Assembly: GCF_001718835.1 (NCBI RefSeq)
Contig: NZ_CP013444.1
Span: forward strand, 2,728,001-2,792,000
DNA: 64,000 nt
Direction of reading: 5' to 3'
Origin: Burkholderia cepacia
GTDB lineage: Bacteria; Pseudomonadota; Gammaproteobacteria; Burkholderiales; Burkholderiaceae
Positions 1 through 7,936 of the stretch are shown here, piece after piece. A program made the translations under genes and the position numbers. The first letter of the stretch is position 1; each line of letters begins with the position of its first letter. The notes below the pieces were generated by a model, which had not been told where the DNA came from, did not search any database, and saw only the letters and a program-made list of their open reading frames with translations.

Positions 1-335
1 ACCGGGGCAATCAGCTTGCTGTAACGGACCCAGCCGATCGCGCCATATACGGACGCGCCGCCCGATTTATGGGGAAATAGCCCCGATATTTCCGCATAAG
101 TCGCGCTTTGAACCAGCCCCATCGTGATCGCGGCGATCCAGATCGCCCACGCGGGCTGGCCGATCGTCGCGCATACGCCGCCGATCGTGAACAGCACGCC
201 TGCCGGCACGCCGCTCGTTACCCAAAAAGCGTCTTTCCAAGTCAGGCCACGATGCAGCGTGTGGCCCGTCGAATCATGTGAGATGGTTGCCTCAACATCA
301 CTGGTGCGATTCGCACGCAGTCCTGCCTGACTCAT
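1..335 (-). CDS. APC-family amino acid/amine permease, N-terminus only
   Basis: This gene runs off the left edge, and only about 111 N-terminal codons are present. After a hydrophilic stretch of about 35 residues come hydrophobic segments, including VTSGVPAGVLFTIGGVCATI and WIAAITMGLVQSATYAEISG. The pattern TYAEISGLFPHKSGGASVYG is typical of the first two membrane helices of APC-superfamily permeases (small residues, then a P-x-x-G-G-x-Y-like turn). The start at 335 is preceded by a strong AGGAGG Shine-Dalgarno at 342-347. The substrate cannot be told from this fragment. Lying next to a betaine-binding protein gene suggests, but does not show, uptake of an amine or amino acid linked to betaine metabolism. 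Confidence 0.7.
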   Translation of the reverse strand, partial: MSQAGLRANRTSDVEATISHDSTGHTLHRGLTWKDAFWVTSGVPAGVLFTIGGVCATIGQPAWAIWIAAITMGLVQSATYAEISGLFPHKSGGASVYGAIGWVRYSKLIAP

Positions 336-502
336 CCAATTCCTCCTGTGATGACTCCGCACAAGGGCGCTAGTGTAACAACTTACGCACTTTTCTGCAG
401 AATCAGAAAAACAATTCCGGGATATGACGCCAGTCACACCGAATTTATTCGGAATCCTGCGCATCACTCCCGGAGGTCTTTTTTATGTTTTTTTGCGACG
501 AA

Positions 503-1366
503 TTACTGCGCGCCTTCCGTCCACGAATTCACGCGGTCCGCATGCGCTGCAATCCATGCATCGGCAGCCGCTTCCGGCTTCGAGCCGTTCTGGATCGCGA
601 GCATCACGCTGTCGATCTCGCCCGGCTTCCACTGGAATTTTTTCAGGAACGCGACGACCGGCTTGGCCTTGGTTTCGAGCCCCGGATTCACGACGCTGTC
701 GACGTGCTCGGCGCCGCCGAACACCTTCTTCGGATCCTCGAGGAAGCGCAGCTTCCACTTCGCGAACATCCAGTGCGGCGCCCAACCGGTCACGATCACC
801 GGCTTGTTCGCGCCGACCGAGCGCGACAGCTCGGCCGTCATCGCACTGCCCGAACTCGGCATCAGCGTATAGCTCAGGCCGTAGTTCTTGATCGCTTCGT
901 CGGTCTTGCGCATCACGCCCGCGCCCGCATCGATGCCGACGATCCGGCCGCCGAAGCTGCCTTTTTCGGCATTCAGGTCGTCGATGCTCTTCGCCTTCAC
1001 GTAGTCGGGGACGATCAGGCCGATCTTCGCGTCGGGAAAGTTCGCGCCGAGATCGACGACCTTGGTCTTGTACTCCCCCCAGTACGAACCGTGCGTGACG
1101 GGCAGCCACGCGGACAGCGTCGCGTCGAGGTCACCGCGCGCCACGCCTTGCCACATGATCCCGGCCGCCACCGGTACGAGCTGGACCTGGTAACCGAGCT
1201 TCTTCTCGATCACGCGCGCCGCGACGTTCGACGTCGCCACGCTGTCGTCCCAGCCTTCGACGTAGCCGATCTTCAGCGTGGGCTTCGTATCGGCGAGCGC
1301 CGATGCGCTCAGTGCCACCATCGCCGACAGTGCGCCGGTCCACATCAGTTTTCCGAACAGCTTCAT
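503..1366 (-). CDS. Glycine betaine/choline-type ABC transporter periplasmic binding protein
   Basis: This is a 287-residue periplasmic binding protein of the ProX/OpuAC (OpuAC domain) family. It has a signal peptide of about 26 residues (MKLFGKLMWTGALSAMVALS, then a cleavage site near ALA-DT), followed by the family opening LKIGYVEGWDDSVATSNVAA. The internal stretch ARGDLDATLSAWLPVTHGSY and the Trp residues near WAPHWMFAKWK fit the aromatic cage that binds quaternary ammonium groups. The start at 1366 was chosen over upstream codons because it begins the signal peptide and follows AAAGGAG. No permease or ATPase genes lie beside it, so it resembles orphan binding proteins that serve a core transporter encoded elsewhere. 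It is the last gene of the minus-strand gbc cluster, 116 bases after gbcB. Confidence 0.85.
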   Translation of the reverse strand: MKLFGKLMWTGALSAMVALSASALADTKPTLKIGYVEGWDDSVATSNVAARVIEKKLGYQVQLVPVAAGIMWQGVARGDLDATLSAWLPVTHGSYWGEYKTKVVDLGANFPDAKIGLIVPDYVKAKSIDDLNAEKGSFGGRIVGIDAGAGVMRKTDEAIKNYGLSYTLMPSSGSAMTAELSRSVGANKPVIVTGWAPHWMFAKWKLRFLEDPKKVFGGAEHVDSVVNPGLETKAKPVVAFLKKFQWKPGEIDSVMLAIQNGSKPEAAADAWIAAHADRVNSWTEGAQ

Positions 1367-1482
1367 GGTCGATCTCCTTTGAATCGGGCGCGAATGCCCC
1401 CATGCCTCTCTAGGTTCTTCAACCACAAATCCGCGGTATCGTTGTTTTCCGACGCGCGCTTGTCCAGTTGCGACGCCGGCGG

Positions 1483-2643
1483 CTACTTGTCGATCACGAG
1501 ATCCGACAGCGGCTTGCTGCAGCACAGCAGCACCATCCCCTGGTCGATCTCGCGCTGGCGGATGCCGCCGTTGTGCTTCATCTCAACCTGCCCCGACACG
1601 AGCTTCACCTTGCAGGTGCCGCACATGCCCTGCGTGCACGAGGCCGGCAGCCGCACGCCGGACTGGCGTGCCGCATCCAGCACGTGCTGCTCCGAGCCGC
1701 ATGAAATCTCGCGATTGCTCTTTGCGAAGCTGACGGTGAACTGTGTCGCCGCCTTGTCGCTGCCCGTGCCGTCGCCGTTCGTGGCGGGCGCAAGGTCGGC
1801 CGCCAGTTCGTCGCTTGCGGTCTGCGCGAGCGTTTCGAACGAGAAGCTCTCCTCGTGATATTGCTTGCGATCGAAGCCGGCTTCGTCGAGCAGGTCGCGC
1901 ACGGCCTTCATGTACGGCGCGGGGCCGCAGGTGAAGATCTCGCGCTCCATGAAATCCGGGGCGATCAGCTTCAGCAGCGGCAGCGTCAGGAAGCCCGTGA
2001 CGCCCGGCCAGTTGGTGCGCGCGCCGACACGCTCGACGACGAACGACGTGCGGAAATTCGTGTGGTTTGACGCGATCAGGTCGAGCTCGCGCGCGAAGAT
2101 GATGTCGTCCGGCGTGCGTGCGCTGTGCACGAACAGGATGTCGCGATCCTCCGCGAGATCGTGGTGCGCGCGGCTCATCGACATCAGCGGCGTGACGCCC
2201 GAGCCCGCCGACAGGAACAGGTACTTGCGCGCCGGATGCCGTGCGCACGTGAATTCGCCGGCCGGGCCGAGCACGCGCACCGGCGCGCCCGGCTGCAGGT
2301 TGTCATGCAGCCAGTTCGACACCTTGCCGCCCGGCACGCGCTTCACCGTGATCGACACCGTGTGCGGCCGCGCGGGCGACGACGAGATCGTGTAGCAGCG
2401 GTTGATCGTTTCGCCGTCGATGTCGAGTTCGAGCGTGAGGAACTGCCCGGGCTCGAACGAGAACGAGCGGCCCTGCGGCGAACGGAAGAAGAAACTCTTC
2501 ACGTCGTGCGTTTCCTGCCGCACGTGGCAACACACCAGCGTTTCCTCGACGTCGCTCGTCCAGCGCTCGGGAAGGGCGTTCCAGAACGCCGGGCGCGTCA
2601 CCCGGCTGTCCGCCGGCTCGAAGTTGGCTGCATCTCGCATCAT
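1483..2643 (-). CDS. gbcB: Glycine betaine monooxygenase reductase subunit
   Basis: This 386-residue flavin/iron-sulfur reductase passes electrons from NAD(P)H to the Rieske oxygenase GbcA, which demethylates glycine betaine to dimethylglycine plus formaldehyde. An FAD-binding barrel covers about residues 35-140 with the RCYTISS motif, and an NAD-binding domain about 145-255 (LFLSAGSGVTPLMSM and FTCGPAPYM). A C-terminal plant-type [2Fe-2S] ferredoxin domain spans about 300-386, with Cys ligands in LPASCTQGMCGTCKVKL and the final LLCC. This domain order is that of GbcB. Two Met codons open the reading frame; the first, at 2643, sits five bases after GGAGG. It follows gbcA on the same strand with a 112-base spacer. 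Confidence 0.92.
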   Translation of the reverse strand: MMRDAANFEPADSRVTRPAFWNALPERWTSDVEETLVCCHVRQETHDVKSFFFRSPQGRSFSFEPGQFLTLELDIDGETINRCYTISSSPARPHTVSITVKRVPGGKVSNWLHDNLQPGAPVRVLGPAGEFTCARHPARKYLFLSAGSGVTPLMSMSRAHHDLAEDRDILFVHSARTPDDIIFARELDLIASNHTNFRTSFVVERVGARTNWPGVTGFLTLPLLKLIAPDFMEREIFTCGPAPYMKAVRDLLDEAGFDRKQYHEESFSFETLAQTASDELAADLAPATNGDGTGSDKAATQFTVSFAKSNREISCGSEQHVLDAARQSGVRLPASCTQGMCGTCKVKLVSGQVEMKHNGGIRQREIDQGMVLLCCSKPLSDLVIDK

Positions 2644-2649
2644 GTCAGC

Positions 2650-2735
2650 CTCCGCAGGGCCGCCCCAATGTGGCTGACCGCCGCCTTGGGGGGCAGCGAA
2701 CGAAGTGAGCGTGGGGGTTGTTTCATCAGTGACTC
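2650..2735 (-). repeat. Possible intergenic interspersed repeat between gbcA and gbcB
   Basis: The spacer contains the strings CACGCTCACTTCGTTCGCTG and CCCCAAGGCGGCGGTCAGCC (minus strand). From memory they resemble sequences found many times between Burkholderia genes. Inside it, GCTCACTTCGTTCGC is a near-palindrome. No second copy is present in this window, so repeat status cannot be confirmed here. Confidence 0.3.
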
Positions 2736-2755
2736 CGCTTGTACGCTGCTCGATA

Positions 2756-3997
2756 CTATTCGCCGGTTTTTTCGGCGAGCCGGCCGATGTACCAGGCCGA
2801 GAATTTTTCGACGAGACCTTCCGTGAACGGCGAATACGGGCCCGGCTCGTACGCGCTGCTGGTCGCGCCGCGCTGCGAGAATTCGACGAGCGCGCGATCC
2901 TGGTCGTTGGTTGCGTTCCACACGGCCGTGAGGTTCTTCACGTCGTAGTCGATGCCTTCCTTCGCGTCCTTGTGCACGAGCCACTTCGTGCGCACGAGCG
3001 TCTTGCCGGCCGACAGCGGGATCACCGAGAACGTCACGATGTGATCGCTCATGAAGTGGTGCCACGAGTTCGGCTGCGTCCAGAACGACAGCCCGCCGAG
3101 GTCGGCCTTGTCGAAGCCGCCGAGCAGCTTCTTCGACGCGACCTTCGCATCGAGCGTCTGCGATTCGCCGTGGCGATCGAGCGGCAGGCGCTGCGTGCGG
3201 AAACCCGTCACGTCGAGCAGCTTCTCGATCTCGGCGGACGGCAGGCCCATCTCGGCCCACTCCTTGCCGCGCCGCACGCAGGTTTCCGCAAACGCATCCA
3301 TGCCTTCGGCGTTGGCGTCGGAACGCTGGTAGCCGAAACCGTATTCGTACAGCGAGATGGTGAGCTCCGGATGGTTCGCGACGCAGTGATAGCACTCGCG
3401 GTTGTTCTCCATCGTGAGCTTCCAGTTGCCTTCCTCGATGATGTCGATCTGCGCGGCGATCTTCGTGTTCGGCAGGTCGTGCGGCAGCAGGTACGGCTCC
3501 ATCTCGGCGCGCAGCTGCGCGAAATCGGCCGGCGGCTCGTCGGCGAGGCAGATGAAGATCAGGCCCGCGAGGTTCTCGACGTGGACCGACTTCAGGCTGT
3601 GCTTGCAGCGGTCGAACTTCTCGCCCATGTGCTCGGCGAACATCAGCTGGCCCGTCAGGTTGTAGGTCCAGCTGTGATACGGGCACACGATGTTGCCGAC
3701 CGAGCCCTTGTCCTCGTTGCACAGGCGCGCGCCGCGGTGACGGCACACGTTGTGGAACGCGCGGATCGCCATGTCGTCGTCGCGCACGATCAGGATCGAA
3801 TCGCTCCCCAGCTCCACGGTCACGTAGTCGCCCGGCTCGGGAATGTCCGGCTCGATCGCCACCTGGATCCAGTGCTGGCGGAAAATCGCCTCCATGTCGA
3901 GCGCGAAGATGTCCTCGCTCGTATAGAACGGCGCTTCGAGGCTGTAACCTTCCTTGCGCCGCTCGATCAATGCACGAATGTCTGCCGATACTTTCAT
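2756..3997 (-). CDS. gbcA: Glycine betaine monooxygenase oxygenase subunit (Rieske)
   Basis: This 413-residue ring-hydroxylating-type oxygenase carries out oxidative N-demethylation of glycine betaine with GbcB. The N-terminal Rieske [2Fe-2S] domain (about 40-150) shows both ligand pairs, CRHRGARLC and CPYHSW. The catalytic domain has the mononuclear iron motif NNRECYHCVANHPEL, with Glu/His ligands at the expected spacing and a distal acidic residue near the C-terminus. Length and motifs match GbcA of Pseudomonas rather than aromatic dioxygenases, and the neighbouring genes agree. The start at 3997 is preceded by a GGAG-like ribosome site. The gene is on the minus strand, 52 bases downstream of etfB, and is intact, unlike several genes just upstream. 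Confidence 0.93.
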   Translation of the reverse strand: MKVSADIRALIERRKEGYSLEAPFYTSEDIFALDMEAIFRQHWIQVAIEPDIPEPGDYVTVELGSDSILIVRDDDMAIRAFHNVCRHRGARLCNEDKGSVGNIVCPYHSWTYNLTGQLMFAEHMGEKFDRCKHSLKSVHVENLAGLIFICLADEPPADFAQLRAEMEPYLLPHDLPNTKIAAQIDIIEEGNWKLTMENNRECYHCVANHPELTISLYEYGFGYQRSDANAEGMDAFAETCVRRGKEWAEMGLPSAEIEKLLDVTGFRTQRLPLDRHGESQTLDAKVASKKLLGGFDKADLGGLSFWTQPNSWHHFMSDHIVTFSVIPLSAGKTLVRTKWLVHKDAKEGIDYDVKNLTAVWNATNDQDRALVEFSQRGATSSAYEPGPYSPFTEGLVEKFSAWYIGRLAEKTGE

Positions 3998-4049
3998 CGT
4001 TTGCTCCGGATTCCTTGCATCCCTGGGTTCTTGCCGACAGGCATCAAAA

Positions 4050-4836
4050 TCAGTAGTCGATGAGCTGATGCTCGCGCAAATACGCGAGGATCACTTGTGC
4101 TTTTTCGACCGAACTCCCTTCATTTACGACGTTGCCGCCACGGCTTTCGGTCGTCGTCGCGGACAGCATCCGGGCATGCCCGGAGCGCTTCTCGGCGGCG
4201 ACCAGCTTGACGGGTTTACGCTCGACCGGGCCGACCGTCCACGCGGCCGCGTCGGCGTCCGCGCCGGGCGCCGCGAGCGCGGGCCGGATCGCGCCGGCGC
4301 GCAGCCGTGCATACGCATAACGCGGCTCGGCATTCGCGAGCGGATGGACGGCGACGACGGCCGGCAGGGCGGCGTCCACGCGCCGCCGCAGCCCCTTCGG
4401 CAAAAATTGCCGGACCGCCGCACGACCGCCCTCGACCGTCACGTCGACGGCCGAGCCGACCAGCGGATAGCCGAGCGCTGCTGCGATGCGGTACGGCAGC
4501 ATGCCGGTGTCGTACGCGCCCTCGGCGCGCGTGCCGGTCAGCACGAGGTCGTAGCCGTCGATACGCGCGGCGAGTGCATGCACGGCATCGTCGCCATCGC
4601 GGCAGGCCAGCACCTCGACCTCCCGTGCGCCGAGCGCGAGATATTCGGCAAGCGCCGCGTTCGCGGGATCGCCCGCATGGATTACGTCGAGCTTCGCGCG
4701 ATGCCGCTCCGCGAGCTGGCGGCCGGTTTCGAGCGCGGCCGCGTCGTTGCGGCTGTAGCGCGCGAACGCCGCTGACCGGATGACGGCCGACGGACACGAG
4801 CACCGCGATGCGTTGCAAGGGGCGGGGGGCGTTCAT
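4050..4836 (-). pseudogene. etfB: Electron transfer flavoprotein beta-like subunit, frameshifted near codon 23
   Basis: The start at 4836 overlaps the stop of etfA in ATGA and has AAGGAG upstream. The first 23 codons read IAVLVSVGRHPVSG, the family's N-terminal strand. The frame then changes: the continuation ARYSRNDAAALETGRQLAER through to the C-terminus EHQLIDY lies one frame over. Adding two bases (one GC unit) near 4766-4773 restores one 262-residue reading frame. ETF beta proteins of this cluster pair with the adjacent alpha subunit to take electrons from dimethylglycine dehydrogenase. As written the gene makes only a short nonsense-tailed peptide. A sequencing error is possible, but two more genes in this operon have similar two-base defects. 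Confidence 0.8.
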
Positions 4837-6002
4837 GCGGCGACTCCTTCCGGTTCACGGGTGCCGACCGCGGCCGGCGATTCGCCACGCGCGGCGCGCG
4901 CGGCCTGCACCTGTTCGATCAGCGCGGCGATCGTCGCCTGCGCATCGCCCACCACCGTCAGGTTCGCGCGCTTCGCGATCGGCGCGCTGCCGTCGAGGTT
5001 CACCGCGATCACGTGGCGGCAGTCCTTGATCCCCTGCAGGTGCTGCACCGCGCCCGAGATCCCGAACGCGATGTATACGCTCGCCTCGACCGTCTTGCCG
5101 GTCGCGCCGACCTGCTTGTCGCGCGTGAAGTGACCGTTGTCGACCGCAACGCGGCTCGCGCCGATCGCCGCGCCGAACACGCCGGCCAGCCGCTCGAACG
5201 CGCCGATGTCGGATACGCCGTTGCCGGCCGACACGATGAAATCGGCTTCCTCGAGCGCGACCTGGGCCGCGTCGATTTCGTCGAGGCCGAGATCGCGATA
5301 CGGCTGCGCGGCGTCGTGCGCCGGGCGGATGAAGTCGGCGGCGAGACGCTCGCCCGCGCCGACGAACGGCAGCTTAGCGTCGACCGCGTTCTGCGCGAGC
5401 AGGATCACGTCGGGCAGCGCACGGGTGGCAAAGGCGCGCCCGGCCTGCGCATACGCGCCGACATGCTTCGCGTCGATCTCGACGACGTGGGTCGCGACGC
5501 TCGCGCCGGCCGCTGCCGCGTAGCGCCGGCCGAGATCGCCGTCGCCCGTCGCGTTGTCGGGCACGAACACGTGTTTCGGCGCGAGTGCGGCCACGCAGGC
5601 CTGCAATGCTTGCAGTTCGCTTTCAGGATCGAACGTGCGGCGATCGAAGGCGGTCAACTCGAGCAGCTTGTCGACGCCCAGTTCGGCCACGTCGTCCTTC
5701 AGTTCGCCGAACGCGAGCAGCGCGACTTCGGTCTGCGCGTCGGCGAGCAATGCGGCGGCGGCGATCGCCTGCCGCGAATGATCGTCGAGCGCGCCGCGTT
5801 CACCGTGCGCGACCACCAGCATCACGTGCTTCGGATCCTGCACCGCGCGGCGCGGCTTCGCGGCCGCCGCGCCATGACCATGCGCGGACCAGTGCGCGGC
5901 GCTCGCATCGGCGCTGCCTTCCTCGCCGAGCGTGATGCGCTTCAGGCCGGCGGCCGTGATGATGAACGGCCGGCGCGGATCGATTCGTTTGATCGTGTTC
6001 AT
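4833..6002 (-). CDS. etfA: Electron transfer flavoprotein alpha-like subunit
   Basis: This 389-residue FAD-carrying ETF alpha subunit is of the divergent type found in dimethylglycine degradation clusters. The N-terminal half has the alternating strand/helix ETF domain (KHVMLVVAHGERG, FVPDNATGDGDLGRRYAAAA). The C-terminal FAD-binding domain is clear: SAGNGVSDIGAFERLAG, then DNGHFTRDKQVGATGKTV and the family block ASVYIAFGISGAVQHLQGIK. The proposed start, MNTIKR at 6002, is open upstream into the dgcB reading frame with no stop codon between them, so a fused product cannot be excluded. The gene ends at 4833, overlapping etfB by four bases. The coding frame itself is intact. Confidence 0.88.
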   Translation of the reverse strand: MNTIKRIDPRRPFIITAAGLKRITLGEEGSADASAAHWSAHGHGAAAAKPRRAVQDPKHVMLVVAHGERGALDDHSRQAIAAAALLADAQTEVALLAFGELKDDVAELGVDKLLELTAFDRRTFDPESELQALQACVAALAPKHVFVPDNATGDGDLGRRYAAAAGASVATHVVEIDAKHVGAYAQAGRAFATRALPDVILLAQNAVDAKLPFVGAGERLAADFIRPAHDAAQPYRDLGLDEIDAAQVALEEADFIVSAGNGVSDIGAFERLAGVFGAAIGASRVAVDNGHFTRDKQVGATGKTVEASVYIAFGISGAVQHLQGIKDCRHVIAVNLDGSAPIAKRANLTVVGDAQATIAALIEQVQAARAARGESPAAVGTREPEGVAA

Positions 6003-7933
6003 CGATTCCAGCGAGGCGGCGACGAGTTCGGCCACGTCGAGCACGTCGGGGCGCGGGCCCACGACGCCTTCGAGCATCGCCGTGCAGTTCGGGCAGGCAA
6101 CCGCGACCACGTCCGCGCCGATCGTGCGCGCGTCGGCGATGCGGATGTCGGGAATGCGCTGCTTGCCGGGGATGTCGGTCAGCGGCGCACCGCCGCCACC
6201 GCCGCAGCAGCGTCCGCGCATGCCGTTGCGCTCCATCTCGACGACCTGGATGCCGATCGTCTTCAGCAGCTTGCGCGGCGCTTCCGTCTCGCCGTTGTAG
6301 CGGCCGAGATAGCACGGGTCGTGATACGTGGTGCGCTTGTCCTGCAGCGCCTCGACGGCCTTCGGCGCGATCTTGCCGCTGTCGGCCAGTTCGGCGAGAT
6401 ACGTCGTGTGATGCTTGACCGTCACACGCAGCCCGAGCGCACGGTATTCGTTGCGCAGGCTGTGCATCACGTGCGGGTCGGCCGTCACGATCTGCTTGTA
6501 CGACAGCGTGCCGAGCGTGCCGATCAGGCGCTTCGCCATCTGCTGGAACGTCGCTTCGTCGCCGAGCCGGCGTGCGACGTCGCCCGTGTCGGTTTCGGTC
6601 GAGAGCCGAGCACCGCGTAGTCGACGCCCGCCTTGTTCAGTACCTTCACGAACGCGCGCAGCGTGCGCTGGTAGCGCATGTCGAATGCGCCTTCGCCCGC
6701 GACGAACAGCACGTCGACCGGCTTGCCGGGCTGCGCGACGGGCGCGCTCAGGTCGACCGACCAGTCGTAGCGCGCGGCCGTGTCGTAGCCGCCCATCGTG
6801 CCCGTCTCGCGCAGGTTCGCGAGCACTTCCTGGCCCTTGCCCGGCACCGTGCCGTGCACGAGCGTGCGGTTGCGGCGCATGTCGACGATCGCATCGACGT
6901 GCTCGATCAGCATCGGACATTCCTGCACGCACGCGCGGCAGGTCGTGCACGACCACAGCGTCTGCTCCTCGATCAGGCCCGACACGATCGGGCCGTTCGG
7001 CTCGCCGCGATGCTGGCCGACCGCGAGGCCCGGCGACGGGCTGCCCGCGTATGCCGCATCGGTGCCGCCCGCCATCCCGACGACGAGATCCTGGATCAGC
7101 TTCTTCGGGTTCAGCGGCTGGCCCGACGCGAACGCGGGGCACGCGGCTTCGCACTTGCCGCACTGCACACATGCATCGAAGCTCAGCAGCTGGTTCCAGC
7201 GGAATTCGACCGGCTTCTCGACGCCGTACTCCTGATGCTCGATGTCCGGCAGCTTCAGCGCGGTCGGCGGCGTGGCCGTGCCGTTGCCCGTGAACGATTC
7301 GCGGGTGGCCGCGAAGCGTTCCTGGCGCGGGTGGAACGCGAGGTGCAGCAGGCCGGCGATCGCATGCTTCATCGGGCCGCCCTTCGCGGCGCCGACCGTC
7401 ATCGTGAATGCGCCGATGCCGATCAGCAGCGCGCAGAGCACCGCGAACGCGCCCGACATCGCACCGGTCGGCACCAGCATGAACAGCACGAGGCCGAGCG
7501 CGAACGAGCCGAGCAGCCAGGGCAGCGTATTCCACGGGCCTTTCGACAACCGTGCGGGCACGTCCTCCTTCGCCGCGCGCCGGCGCCACACGAACACCGC
7601 ACCGACCAGCATCGCGAGCGCCGCGAGGAAGATCAGCTTGTCGAGCCACGGCGAGTAGATCGCGAGGCCGTAGTTGATGAACACCAGCGCGAGCGCGCCG
7701 ATCGCGCCGCCGGCCGTCGCGACGTGGGTCTTCGCGATGTACGGATCGCGGGCGACCACGTGGTGCAGGTCGACGAAATAACGTTTCGGAATCGCGAACA
7801 GGTTCGCGACGCCGAACGCGCCGGGCGCCGTGGCGCGGCCGAGCCGCCAGTAGGACGAGCGCTTCGCGACCGCGAACGCGAGCCCCGCCACCGACAGCCA
7901 CAACAGGGCGGTAATGAGGAAGGACGGGTTCAT
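6003..7933 (-). pseudogene. dgcB: Dimethylglycine catabolism iron-sulfur membrane protein, frameshifted
   Basis: The gene encodes a membrane iron-sulfur electron carrier thought to accept electrons from DgcA. The N-terminal frame has five to six membrane segments (about residues 1-200), then two 4Fe-4S motifs, CVQCGKCEAACP and CTTCRACVQECP. At about 6601-6605 the minus strand reads CTCTC where CTC would keep frame; after it, the protein continues one frame over as TETDTGDVARRLGDEATFQ. The heterodisulfide-reductase-like CCG blocks TYHDPCYLGRYNG and GRCCGGGGG follow. Removing two bases gives a continuous protein of about 643 codons that then runs into etfA without a stop. As written, translation ends soon after the frameshift, losing both CCG modules. 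Confidence 0.82.
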
Positions 7934-7936
7934 CTT

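Noticed and set aside
439..452. Palindrome CCGAAT-TT-ATTCGG with nearby T-runs as a terminator for the binding-protein gene
   Set aside because: The T-tracts lie on the wrong side for the minus-strand gene ending at 503, so termination is not supported.
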